From contig JAAWAX010000034.1 in assembly GCA_022792395.1 (NCBI GenBank), forward strand, positions 1 through 64,000: a stretch of 64,000 nt of DNA, given 5' to 3'. Made by a program: the position numbers and the translations under genes. The notes below the pieces were generated by a model. It was not told the origin of the DNA and ran no database searches. It saw nothing but the letters and a program-made list of their open reading frames with translations. Positions 44,435 to 55,372 of the stretch are shown here, in pieces. The stretch's first letter is position 1; every line of letters starts with the position of its first letter. This stretch comes from Clostridia bacterium (GTDB lineage: Bacteria > Bacillota > Clostridia > TANB77 > CAG-508).

Positions 44435-44455
44435 GTTAAAGGAGAAATCTAATAA

Positions 44456-44911
44456 ATGTACACAAATGAATGTCTATATAAAGATATATATACTATAATT
44501 GAGATGATGGACAATGAGATGAAAAGTAAAATTAGTAATAAATTTATTAACTTTTTGTTAGAGAATCAAGATATAAACTTTGAAGGAACTATCAATAAAA
44601 ACATTCCAATCAAAGAACAAGATTTGAGGATAGAAATAAAATTAATGTTGTCGCAGATGTATATAGACTATTTTTGTGAAGAAGAGAAAAAGAAAGAAAT
44701 TTTAGAGATAGAAAAAAAGAATATAGAGAATTTTTATAGTAAAGATATATTTAAAAAATCCTATTCGGAAGCAGTTAATTTGAAACAAACTAATTTGGAA
44801 GGAATAAAAATAGAAGAATCAAATGTAAATAATGGTTTGAGTATGATAGAATATAAAGAAAATATATTTATTAAAATAATAAATATAATAAAACAATTTT
44901 TTAGAAAATAA
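44456..44911 (+). CDS. Hypothetical ~150-aa protein, paralogue of 45847-46308
   Basis: Shared layout with 45847 ORF and matching basic C-terminal tail EYKENIFIKIINIIKQFFRK. Confidence 0.65.
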   Translation: MYTNECLYKDIYTIIEMMDNEMKSKISNKFINFLLENQDINFEGTINKNIPIKEQDLRIEIKLMLSQMYIDYFCEEEKKKEILEIEKKNIENFYSKDIFKKSYSEAVNLKQTNLEGIKIEESNVNNGLSMIEYKENIFIKIINIIKQFFRK

Positions 44912-44939
44912 TGCGATATAGATTCAAGGAGACAAAAGA

Positions 44940-45854
44940 GTGAAAGATGAAGAAATAAGAAAAAAGTACCAAAGAGATGATGAAAATGATTTAAGAGGCA
45001 CTAATGTTGGAGCAATGGACAGATTTATAGAAATGTTACATTTGCATGAAAGAAGTACAGATTCACATATTAGTAGTATTGCAGAAAATTTCGAACAGAT
45101 AGATAAAGTGGCTCCAAATTTTACAATATTTCAAGGAGATGAATGTTTTTTTATGCACAATTTTAACGTATATCAAATTTCAGAAAATGCTAATATGCTT
45201 GTTGCAAGTCATGAATTTGGACATGGAGTTTTATCAATCGTAAATAATACGATAGTTCCAGAAGATTATGGAAATGTAATTGAAAAAGCAAAACAACATG
45301 CAATTTCGCCAGAAAACAAAGAAAAGTTTAAAGAGTATATACAATATATTTCGGGAAAGACTGATAGAAAAGAAGAGAGAACGGAAGCGGAAAAAGGTCC
45401 AGTATCTGATATCATTAGTTCAATTTTTCAACTTCAAGGTCTTAGGATTGGCACATCAGACAACATTTGTATTTTTCCATCTAGTCATAGTAGAGAGTAT
45501 TATTATGATGAGGAAAAAAATCAGCCTAATTTTGAAAATATATTTGATGAGGATTTTGCAAATTATTATTCTTTAAAAGCAAATAATTGTACACAAGAAA
45601 TAGAAACAATCAGAAGTTTGTTTGGCGATGAGTTTATAAGTGCATTAAATTCAGAATTAGAAAAGATTTATGAAAGATTAGTAGCTATTAAAAAAATAAA
45701 GTTTTATAGAGATTTGAATCATCCTATGGAACAAATAAAAGGTATCGTAATTAGTTCAAGACAAAGTGAAATACAAGGTATAAATTCATTAGAAAAAGTA
45801 GCAGAAACGGATGATAGAATAATAAAAGAAACGGAGGATGAGATAAGTGAATAA
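44940..45854 (+). CDS. Hypothetical protein with HExxH metalloprotease motif
   Basis: MLVASHEFGHGVLSIVNN. Confidence 0.65.
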   Translation: MKDEEIRKKYQRDDENDLRGTNVGAMDRFIEMLHLHERSTDSHISSIAENFEQIDKVAPNFTIFQGDECFFMHNFNVYQISENANMLVASHEFGHGVLSIVNNTIVPEDYGNVIEKAKQHAISPENKEKFKEYIQYISGKTDRKEERTEAEKGPVSDIISSIFQLQGLRIGTSDNICIFPSSHSREYYYDEEKNQPNFENIFDEDFANYYSLKANNCTQEIETIRSLFGDEFISALNSELEKIYERLVAIKKIKFYRDLNHPMEQIKGIVISSRQSEIQGINSLEKVAETDDRIIKETEDEISE

Positions 45855-46308
45855 AATATCGGTTGATTCGGCAACTCAATTAAATAGAATATTATCTTTT
45901 CTTCCAGAAGATAGAAAGCAAAAGATACCACCCAATATTTGGAAAGAAATAGATCAGAAAACAGATGGCTCGCTTAACACAAAAATAAATGAAGTGACAG
46001 ATATAAAAGAAGAAAATATATCACAAGAAACAAGAAAATATTTGTCTTTTATCTTTTTAAATTATTTGGCAACCAAAGAGGAAAAAGAAGAATATGTCAA
46101 AATCATAAAAAATAATGAAATACAATATCAGAAATTTTTAAGTAAGAAATATAGTGTGGATAATATATTTAAAGAAAGAAAGACTTCTTCAAATATAGAA
46201 ACAGAAGCAATAGAAGAGAAAAAAAGTAATCTACCAATAGAATATAAAGAAGGATTTTTTAAGTGTATTTTAAATAAAATAAAAAGTTTAATAAAACATA
46301 AAAAATAA
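45847..46308 (+). CDS. Hypothetical ~150-aa protein, paralogue of 44456-44911
   Basis: EYKEGFFKCILNKIKSLIKHKK tail; overlaps preceding ORF. Confidence 0.65.
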   Translation: MNKISVDSATQLNRILSFLPEDRKQKIPPNIWKEIDQKTDGSLNTKINEVTDIKEENISQETRKYLSFIFLNYLATKEEKEEYVKIIKNNEIQYQKFLSKKYSVDNIFKERKTSSNIETEAIEEKKSNLPIEYKEGFFKCILNKIKSLIKHKK

Positions 46309-46331
46309 AGAGATATGAGAAAGGTAAATTT

Positions 46332-46799
46332 ATGATAAAAGTATTATTTGTATGTTTAGGAAATATATGTAGGTCACCAATGGCAGAATATGTATTGAAA
46401 GACATAGTGAAAAAAAGAGGAATAGAAGAAAAATTTCAGATAGATTCAGCAGCGACAAGTACAGAAGAAATAGGAAATCCTATGCATTATGGAACGAGAG
46501 ACAAGTTAAAGAAAGAGAAGATAGAATATGGAAATCATCTTGCTAGACAAATAGAAAAGGAAGATTATAAAAAATTCGATTATATAATAGGCATGGAGAA
46601 ACAAAATGTTATCAATATAAAAAGAATAATAGGAGAAGATAACGAAAATAAAGTATATAAATTACTAGATTTTTCAAAAAGCCCAAGGGATATTGCAGAC
46701 CCATGGTATACAAGGGATTTTGATAAGACTTATGATGATATTGTGGAAGGATTAGAAGGATTTTTAGAATATTTAGAGAAAACAAAAGAATTGTTTTAA
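46332..46799 (+). CDS. Low-molecular-weight protein tyrosine phosphatase
   Basis: VLFVCLGNICRSPMAEYVLKD; DPWYTRDFDKTYDDI. Confidence 0.95.
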   Translation: MIKVLFVCLGNICRSPMAEYVLKDIVKKRGIEEKFQIDSAATSTEEIGNPMHYGTRDKLKKEKIEYGNHLARQIEKEDYKKFDYIIGMEKQNVINIKRIIGEDNENKVYKLLDFSKSPRDIADPWYTRDFDKTYDDIVEGLEGFLEYLEKTKELF

Positions 46800-46888
46800 T
46801 AAGTAAAGGGAAGCCTTTTTAGAGTTATTCAAGAAATAATAAGATGAAAATTTGAATAAAAATATAGAATATATGAGGGAGAAATAAA

Positions 46889-48359
46889 ATGACAAAAAGC
46901 AAACAAAATAATTTAATAAAAATTGCATTCATTTTAGGAAGTATAGCATTTGCTATGCCATCAATTTTATATCTAATACAGAAAAAAACAGTATTTGCCT
47001 TTGGCCCATATTTTCAATTTTTATATAATGAACCAAGCAGTAGAACAACACAAACTTTTTTGTATCTACTAGTATTAGCTATATTGTCAGTTTTCTATTT
47101 TGCCATAATCAAAAATAGAAAAGAAATGTTTTTAGATACAAAGAGAATGTTTTTGTTTATTGCTATCATAGCATTAATATTTGTGATGGTATTACCATTT
47201 TTATCTTCTGATATATTCTATTATTTAGGAATTGGAAGATTAGATAGTACCTATCATCAAAATCCTTATTATACAACGATAAAAGAATTTGTAGAACAAG
47301 GAGATAATACAAAATATTTACAAACAGATACCATATTAGCGACACGGCTATAGCAATGATTGGGCAGATGCTACAGTAGTATATGGACCAGTTTGGACTA
47401 TTATTTGTAAAATAGTAGCGGGAATATCTTTTGGCAATATAGATTTTGCTTTGCTTATTTTTAAGTTAGTCAATGTAGGAGTACATTTAGCCAACTGTTA
47501 CTTAATTTATAAAATATCAAATAAAAAGATATTTACTTTATTATATGGATTAAATCCATTTGTATTAATCGAAGGAATTGCTTGTGTTCATAACGATATG
47601 TTTGTAGCATTATTTTTATTAATGGCTTGTTATTTTATAATCAAAAAGAAGAATTTAGTAATTAGCATTATTTTCCTAGCCATGGCAACTGCTATCAAAT
47701 ATTTTGCAATTATTTTACTACCATTTTTTATTATTTACTATTTTAGAGAAGAAAAGCCATTAAAACGATTGGAAAGATGTATTCAGTATGGTTGTTTATT
47801 CTTAATGGTTTTTGCGATTCCGTATTTATTCTATATACGAGATGGACAAGTATTAAGTGGATTATTGATACAGCAAGAAAAATTAGCGAAAAGTTTTTAT
47901 CTTATCATAACAGAATATTTTAGAGAACCAACCCTATCTGTATCTACTGTAAATCACTTTTTATTAGGGGCATTTACTATTATTTATTTCTTTACTTGTG
48001 TTATTTTATTAAATCAAAAGAAGATAACATTTAGAGGCGAAATGAAGAAAGCAAATTACTTTATTATGGCATTCTTGTTTTTATTAATTACCAATTTTCA
48101 ACCATGGTATATTATATGGTTATTTCCATTAATCATTTGGCAAAGTGCTAATAATATTAGATGGATTCCACAAATAGCATTGATAAGCGAATTCGCAAAT
48201 GGTGTGTTTCTAACCTATGGAGAAGGATGGCAAAATGGAATACCATTTACATTTATTTTGTTTATTGGAAGTCTAGGGATGTGGATAGTAAATCAAAAAA
48301 TAAAGAAAAATATATTGATACATCAAAAGATAGAAAGAAGACATTACAAAGCATATTAG
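46889..48359 (+). CDS. Multi-TM membrane glycosyltransferase (mannosyltransferase-like), intact only with +1 shift at 47345
   Basis: SSDIFYYLGIGRLDSTYHQNPYYTTIKEF...DTILAT-GYSNDWADATVVYGPVWTIICKIVAGISF. Confidence 0.88.
47345..47348 (+). other. CGGN +1 recoding site in membrane GT gene
   Basis: gcg aca [C] ggc tat agc aat gat tgg; frame 0 stops at CGG CTA TAG. Confidence 0.85.
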
Positions 48360-48417
48360 AAGAGATTACATTAAAACTAGAAGAAAAATAAGAATTAGAC
48401 CAAAAGGAGGAAAAATT

Positions 48418-51127
48418 TTGGATAAATTAGTATTAGTAGATGGTAATAGCATTATGAACAGAGCCTTTTACGGAATTATGGGAAGTAAAATGCTAACCAC
48501 AAAAGATGGAAAATACACCAATGCTATCTATGGATTTTTAGCCATTTTATTTAAACTATTAGAAGATATCAACCCAGAATATTTAGTGGTTGCCTTTGAT
48601 TTAAAAGCACCAACAGCAAGGCATAAAATGTACGAAGGATACAAAGCAACTAGAAAAGGAATGCCACAAGAATTAGCAGACCAAATGCCAATCATAAAAG
48701 AAGTATTAAGAGCCATGCATATTGATATTGTAGAGATGGAAGGTTATGAAGCAGATGATGTACTTCGGAACCTTATCACGTTATGGTGAAAAACAAGGAT
48801 TAGAAGTTACTATACTTTCTGGAGATAGAGATACTTTCCAATTAGCAACTGACAAAGTTACCATTCGAATTCCACATACAAAAGGTGGAAAAACAGAAAC
48901 AGATGAATACAATCGAGAAAGAATCATAGAAAAATATGGATTAGAGCCGAAACAATTAATTGATGTAAAAGGATTACAAGGAGATACTTCTGATAATATT
49001 CCAGGTGTGCCAGGAATCGGAGAAAAAACAGCATTAGCCTTAATTCAAAAATTTGGTTCGATAGAGAATTTATATGAAAAGGTAGACAAGGGAGAAGCGG
49101 AACTAAAAGGAAAGCAAAAAGAAAATATAGAAAACAACAAAGAGCTAGCGTTTTTATCCAAAACATTAGGAACGATTAATTTAGAAGTACCAATTCAAGA
49201 TACTTTAGAAGATTTCAAAGTAGAAGAATGGGACAAGCCAAAAGTTTTAGAATTATTTAAAGAGTTAAATTTTAATCGTTATATTGACCGCTTTTCTTTG
49301 CGTGGAGAAGAGGCAAAAAAAGAAGAACCAACAGATTTATATAAGATGGTAGATAAATCCATACAAGAAGTCATAAAATTAATAGAAGAACAAAAACAAA
49401 TGATATTCTATCTTCATACAGTAGAAGACCAAAATCCAGAAAAAATCATCAAGGAAAAGATGGTAGGATTATCCATTTTCAATGAAAAAGCACAAGAAGC
49501 AGTTTATATAACTATCACAAAGGAAGAAGATATCCAAGAATTGAAAACTCTTTTTGAAGAGGAAACGATTCAAAAAATTAGTATTAATTTAACAAAAACC
49601 TATATATTATTAAAACAAGTAGAGATTGACTTAAAAGGAATTCACTATGATATAGCCATTAGTAGCTATATTTTAAATCCAACCAATAACAAATTAGAAA
49701 TCGACAACTTAATAGAACAATATTTAAGGTTTAATGTACAAGAATTAATAGGAGAACAGCCAAAACAACGACAAATTAATTTATTTGATAACATGCAAGA
49801 AGAAACAAGTGAAAATACCAAACAAATACAAGAGAAATATGCTCTATATACTTATGCCATTAGTAAAATAAGAGAAATCACATTGAAGCAACTAGAAGAA
49901 ATAGGAGCAGTAGAACTCTTCTATGAAATTGACATGCCAACCATAGAGGTATTATCGAATATGCAATGGAATGGGATGTATGTAGATGAAAAAGAATTAA
50001 ATCAATTTGGGAAAGAACTAACAGAAAAATTAGAAAATTTGACAAAAATTATCTATGAAATGGCAGGAGAAGAATTTAACATTAATTCAACGAAACAATT
50101 AGGAGAAATTCTATTTGAAAAAATGAAATTACCAGTTATCAAAAAGACAAAAAGTGGATATTCAACCGATGTCGATGTTTTAGAAAAATTAAAAAGAGAA
50201 GATCCAATTATAGAGAAAATATTAGAATATAGGCAATTGATGAAACTAAATTCTACTTATATAGAAGGATTAAAACCATACATTAATCCTAAAACCAAAA
50301 GAATTCATTCCTTTTTCCATCAAACCATAACGGCGACAGGAAGAATTAGCTCAACTGAACCAAATTTGCAAAATATACCAACCAGATTTGAACTAGGAAA
50401 AAGAGTAAGAAAAGTATTTAAACCAGAAGAAGGAAAAATCTATATTGATAGCGATTACTCTCAAATTGAACTAAGAGTATTAGCCCACATATCAGAAGAT
50501 GAACATATGATTGAAGCCTTTCAAGAAGGGCAAGATATTCATAAACAAGCAGCTTCTAAAGTATTCAAGACACCAATTAAAGAGGTAACCAAAGAACAAA
50601 GAAGTGATGCTAAAGCCGTAAACTTTGGAATTGTCTATGGAATTAGTGACTTTGGTTTAGGCGAGCAATTAGGTATCTCAAGAAAAAAAGCAAAAGAATA
50701 TATCACAGAATATTTAGAACAATATGCTGGCATCAAGGCCTTTATGGAAGGAATCACTAAAAAAGCGACCGAAGAAGGATATGTAGAAACCTTATTCCAT
50801 AGAAGAAGATATATACCAGAGTTAAAATCTAGCAATTACATGGTAAGACAATTTGGAGCCAGAGCAGCTATGAATACACCAATACAAGGAACAGCAGCAG
50901 ATATTATGAAAATTGCTATGATAAAAGTCTATCAAGAAATTCAAAAAAGAAGATTACAATCCAAAATTGTATTACAAGTTCATGATGAAATGATGATAGA
51001 AGCATTAGAAGAAGAAAAAGAAGAAGTGAAAGAAATTCTGAAACAAAGTATGGAAACAGCAATCAGTTTAACGGTACCATTAATAGCAGATATATCAGAA
51101 GCTAGAAATTGGTATGATTGCAAATAG
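48418..51127 (+). CDS. polA: DNA polymerase I, intact only with +1 shift at 48766
   Basis: LVLVDGNSIMNRAFYGIMG...EADDVL-GTLSRYGEKQGLEVTILSGDRDTFQLATDKVTIRIPHTKGG; DYSQIELRVLAHIS, QVHDEMMIEALEEE. Confidence 0.97.
48766..48769 (+). other. CGGN +1 recoding site in polA
   Basis: gat gta ctt [C] gga acc tta tca cgt tat ggt. Confidence 0.9.
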
Positions 51128-51167
51128 GTTCAATTGGGGACCATTAAGAACTGTCCCCATTGAACCT
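51126..51167. repeat. REP-like hairpin after polA
   Basis: aggttcaattggggaccattaagaactgtccccattgaacct. Confidence 0.8.
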
Positions 51168-51203
51168 TAAGTGAGCCTAATTATTTAAAGGAGGAGAGAT
51201 AAA

Positions 51204-51764
51204 TTGAAAAGCAAAAAACGAATCATAATAATTTTATTACTGGTTTTCATTGTGTTTGTTTTTCTATTTAAAGATAATTTATTAAAGATGTTATATCCCA
51301 AAACATATCAAGAAACCGTAGTGCTGTATCAAGAAAAGTATGGCATAGAAGGAAACCTCATTTTTGCAGTAATTAAGGCAGAGAGTAATTTTGATAAAGA
51401 TGCTATTTCTAACCGAAATGCCATAGGATTAATGCAATTAATGGAGGAAACCGCTAAAGATGTTGCTAGAAAAAATGATATAGAATTAGATACTGAAAAC
51501 ATAAAAGAAGAACTTTGTGATGTCAATAAAAATATTCAAATAGGTACATGCTATTTATCAACTCTTATAGAAAGATATCAAAACAAAGAAGTGGCATTAG
51601 CTGCATACAATGCGGGAATAGGAACAGTAGATGGATGGATTGAAAAGGGAATTATTAGAAAAGATGGCACAGATATTGAAAAGATACCCTATAAAGAGAC
51701 AAATAACTATGTAAGAAAGATATTAAGGGATTACAAAATTTATGAAGATTTATATAAGAACTAG
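51204..51764 (+). CDS. Lytic transglycosylase (SLT domain)
   Basis: GIEGNLIFAVIKAESNFDKDAISNRNAIGLMQLMEETAKDVA; ALAAYNAGIGTVDGWI. Confidence 0.93.
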   Translation: MKSKKRIIIILLLVFIVFVFLFKDNLLKMLYPKTYQETVVLYQEKYGIEGNLIFAVIKAESNFDKDAISNRNAIGLMQLMEETAKDVARKNDIELDTENIKEELCDVNKNIQIGTCYLSTLIERYQNKEVALAAYNAGIGTVDGWIEKGIIRKDGTDIEKIPYKETNNYVRKILRDYKIYEDLYKN

Positions 51765-51820
51765 ACAAATAACAAAAAATGGAATAAAATAGATATGTTA
51801 AGAAAAAAGGAGAAAGCCAA

Positions 51821-53080
51821 ATGATAATAGAACAAGTATTATTTACTGTCATTTCACTTACCATATTTGTATATATGTTCTTTCGCATGATACGAAATGA
51901 TGATACAACTTATGTAGTGGTATTAGTATCAGAATTTGTTGGAATTGCACTTAATTTTGCAGAAGTATTATTTAGGGTAAAATTAAATATTGTATTTGTT
52001 ATGTTAAAATACATATTATCAATTATACTTCCCATTAGCATTATCATTTTAGAAAAGAAAAACATTACATTATTTGAAATGGTACATATTCAAAAAGCAA
52101 AATTATATTTATTTTTAGGTCATAAGAAGAAAGCAAAGCAAGAATTGATTGATTTATTAGAAAAAAATCCAAAATCTTATAAAGCTCATAGAATGTTAGC
52201 AGAAATCTATGAACGAGAAGGTGGCATGAGAAAAGCAATTGATGAATATGTACAAGCAATTGATTTAAATAAGAAAGATTATGATTCTTATTATAAAGTA
52301 GCGAAATTATTAACGAACCTAAATAAAAAAGAAGAAGCAGAAGAAATGCTAGTTAATTTGCTAAATAAGAAACCAGAAATGGAGAAAGCAACTGAACTAT
52401 TGGGAGAAATTTTAATCGAAAAAGAAAGATATAAAGAAGCAGCTAATATATATCAAAATGCATTAAGGTATAATCCTATTAGTTACGAATTGAATTATAA
52501 TTTAGGAATTGTATATACGATGTTGAATGATTTTCAAAATGCTAAAATTTGTTATGAAAAGGCAGCAGAGATTAACTCATTATTATATAATGCTAAATAT
52601 TCATTAGCAGAGATAGCATTGATTTATAAAGATTTAGAAGAGGCAGAAAAGAGATTTTTAGAAGCGATTGAAGAAGAAGAACTATCAGCAGATGGCTATT
52701 ATGAATTAGCAAAAATCTATTTAATTAAGGGAGAAAAAAATACGGCTATTAAATATATCAATACAGCAATTGATAGTAATGCCAAGAAAATTGTAGAAAA
52801 AGTTAAAAAAGATCCTATTTTTATACCAATTATGGCTAAAATTTCGATACCCTTTAATTTAGAAGAAACAGAAGAAACAGAACAAAAAGAAAAACATAAA
52901 TTACGAAAAAAAGAAATAAAAGCCAAAGAGCATTTAGAAGAAATGAGTGAAATAACAAGAAATTTAGGTTATAATGATATTAAAATGTTAAGAAAAAATT
53001 CTTCTGGTAGAAAAAGAGAAATCATGGGAAAAGAGAAGCAAAGATTAGAAGAAGATAGGCAAATAGAAAGACAAGATTAA
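51821..53080 (+). CDS. Membrane-anchored tetratricopeptide repeat protein
   Basis: N-terminal TMs and TPR-like repeats (YKEAANIYQNALRYNPISYELNYNLGIVYTMLNDFQNAKICYEKAAEIN). Confidence 0.88.
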   Translation: MIIEQVLFTVISLTIFVYMFFRMIRNDDTTYVVVLVSEFVGIALNFAEVLFRVKLNIVFVMLKYILSIILPISIIILEKKNITLFEMVHIQKAKLYLFLGHKKKAKQELIDLLEKNPKSYKAHRMLAEIYEREGGMRKAIDEYVQAIDLNKKDYDSYYKVAKLLTNLNKKEEAEEMLVNLLNKKPEMEKATELLGEILIEKERYKEAANIYQNALRYNPISYELNYNLGIVYTMLNDFQNAKICYEKAAEINSLLYNAKYSLAEIALIYKDLEEAEKRFLEAIEEEELSADGYYELAKIYLIKGEKNTAIKYINTAIDSNAKKIVEKVKKDPIFIPIMAKISIPFNLEETEETEQKEKHKLRKKEIKAKEHLEEMSEITRNLGYNDIKMLRKNSSGRKREIMGKEKQRLEEDRQIERQD

Positions 53081-53195
53081 TAGATAGGAAATTTCTTTGA
53101 ACTTTCTGCAATATAAAAGTAAATAAAAAGTATTTTGTAAGGAAACTCATAAAATTCTCAAATTGAAATATACTAAATAAAAAAGGGAGGATTTT

Positions 53196-54074
53196 ATGAG
53201 TATGAATTTTGCAGTAATTGGTGGCGACTTGCGAATTATAAAGTTAGCAAAAATGCTAGCAGAAGAAGGAAATGCGGTATATACTTATGGATTAGAAAAA
53301 GCAGAAGAATTAAAAACTACCAAAAATATTATTTTTTGTGAAAAATTAAATAGAGCAATTGAAGACACCGAAGTTGTAATAGGGCCAATTCCGTTTTCAA
53401 GTAATGGAGAAGATATTAACAGTCCATTTAGTGAAAATACGATATCCATTCGAGAATTAATGTATAGTATCAATGCTAAAATATTGATAGCAGGAAGTAT
53501 TACTCCTGAAATATATGATTTGGCTAATGATGAATATATTGAAATTATCGATATTATGAAAAGAGAAGAATTAGCTGTGCTAAATACAATTTCAACGGCA
53601 GAAGGTGCAATAGAAATTGCGATTAGCAATACCAACAAAATTATCCATGGAAGTCAAGTTCTTATTTTAGGATTTGGAAGAATTGGAAAGGTGTTGGCTA
53701 GAAAAATGGCAGGACTTTCTGCTAAAATTACATGTGCAGCTAGAAAAGATGAAGATTTAGCTTGGATTAAGGCTTATGGTCATAAAGCTACCAATATTAA
53801 TACTTTAGGAAGTAACTTATCACAATATGATATTATTATTAATACAGTACCACATTTGATACTAACACCAGAAAGATTACAGTATGTTAATCAAGAATGC
53901 TTATTAATTGATTTAGCTTCTAATCCAGGAGGAATTGACAAAAAAACGGTGAAAGAAAGAGAATTAAAATTGGTTTGGGCATTGGCTTTACCAGGTAAAG
54001 TAGCACCAGTTACAACCGCAGAATTTATCAAAGATACGATTCATAATATTTTAAAAGAAGTATATAAAAAGTAA
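53196..54074 (+). CDS. dpaA: Dipicolinate synthase subunit A-like
   Basis: NFAVIGGDLRIIKLAKMLAEEGNAVYTYG; VLILGFGRIGKVLARKMAGLSAKITCAARK. Confidence 0.88.
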   Translation: MSMNFAVIGGDLRIIKLAKMLAEEGNAVYTYGLEKAEELKTTKNIIFCEKLNRAIEDTEVVIGPIPFSSNGEDINSPFSENTISIRELMYSINAKILIAGSITPEIYDLANDEYIEIIDIMKREELAVLNTISTAEGAIEIAISNTNKIIHGSQVLILGFGRIGKVLARKMAGLSAKITCAARKDEDLAWIKAYGHKATNINTLGSNLSQYDIIINTVPHLILTPERLQYVNQECLLIDLASNPGGIDKKTVKERELKLVWALALPGKVAPVTTAEFIKDTIHNILKEVYKK

Positions 54075-54166
54075 TTAATTTGATATGCGATGACTTTTAA
54101 TATATAAAACAAATTAAAGTATGGGGGATTAAATCATAAAGATAACATAAAAAGGAGTAGAAGAAA

Positions 54167-55027
54167 ATGTTACTAGAAATTTTAAAAGCTGTTCTATTTG
54201 GGGTGATAGAAGGAATAACTGAATGGTTACCCATTAGTAGTACAGGACATTTAATATTAGTAGAACAATTTGTAAAACTAGAAAAAGTATCTCCAGAATT
54301 TTGGAGTATGTTTCAAGTAGTAATACAATTGGGAGCAATTTTAGCAGTTGTATTATTATACTGGAATAAAATATGGCCAATTACTAGAAATAAGAAAGAA
54401 GCGATACAACCAAAAGGAATTGGTTCGTATTTTAATAAAAATATTATGATTTTATGGATAAAAATTTTAGTGGCATGTATACCAGCAGCAGTAATAGGAT
54501 TATTTTTTGATGAAATATTTGAGGCTTTATTTTATAATCCATTCTGCATCGCTCTTGCCTTGATTCTATTTGGCATTGCCTTTATCGTAGTAGAAAATTG
54601 GAATCAGAAAAAGGAAAATAAAAAAACAAAAGAGAGAAATTCTCAAATTACATATAAAGATGCAATTATTATTGGGATTTTTCAATTGATAGCTGCCATA
54701 TTTCCAGGAACATCACGTTCAGGAGCAACCATTATAGGAGGATTATTAATTGGATTATCAAGACCAAATGCGGCAGAATTTACTTTCTATTTGGCAATTC
54801 CAACCATGTTAGGAGCCAGTTTATTAAAATTAGTTAAGTTTGGATTTGGCTTTACAAGTGCAGAACTTATTATTTTGTTAGTAGGTATGATAGTTTCTTT
54901 CCTAGTTTCTGTATTAGTGATTAAGTTCTTGATGAATTACATAAAAAAACATGACTTTAAACCATTTGGCTATTATCGAATTGTTTTAGGAATTGCTGTG
55001 TTATTTTATTTTTGTTTAGTAAGATAG
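54167..55027 (+). CDS. uppP: Undecaprenyl-diphosphatase UppP/BacA
   Basis: GVIEGITEWLPISSTGHLILVEQF; FPGTSRSGATIIGGLLIGLSR. Confidence 0.97.
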   Translation: MLLEILKAVLFGVIEGITEWLPISSTGHLILVEQFVKLEKVSPEFWSMFQVVIQLGAILAVVLLYWNKIWPITRNKKEAIQPKGIGSYFNKNIMILWIKILVACIPAAVIGLFFDEIFEALFYNPFCIALALILFGIAFIVVENWNQKKENKKTKERNSQITYKDAIIIGIFQLIAAIFPGTSRSGATIIGGLLIGLSRPNAAEFTFYLAIPTMLGASLLKLVKFGFGFTSAELIILLVGMIVSFLVSVLVIKFLMNYIKKHDFKPFGYYRIVLGIAVLFYFCLVR

Positions 55028-55160
55028 AGATAAAAAACTTAAATTAAAAACGAATTTAAAAATTTCTAAGCGATGGCAATCGCAAAGAAATTTTAGAAAT
55101 TCCCATATTTATCTTGTATGGAAAGTCCTCCTACTAGAAGAACTTTCCTACAATATAAAA

Positions 55161-55187
55161 AAGAATACTTGAAAAGTATTCTTTTTT
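55161..55187 (+). terminator. Terminator hairpin
   Basis: aagaatacttgaaaagtattctttttt. Confidence 0.75.
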
Positions 55188-55372
55188 GGTATAAAATGGT
55201 ATCATCTAAAGAAAAAAGGAAATAATATAAAAAGAAATGTTACTATTTAGGATAATTAAGTGTGAAAAAATAAATAAAATATTTTCACACAAGGTTTACG
55301 ACAAACACATAAAAAATTGATAAATTTAGGATAAGATAGACTCTAAATAGCAACAAAAAGGAGGAAGAAAAA

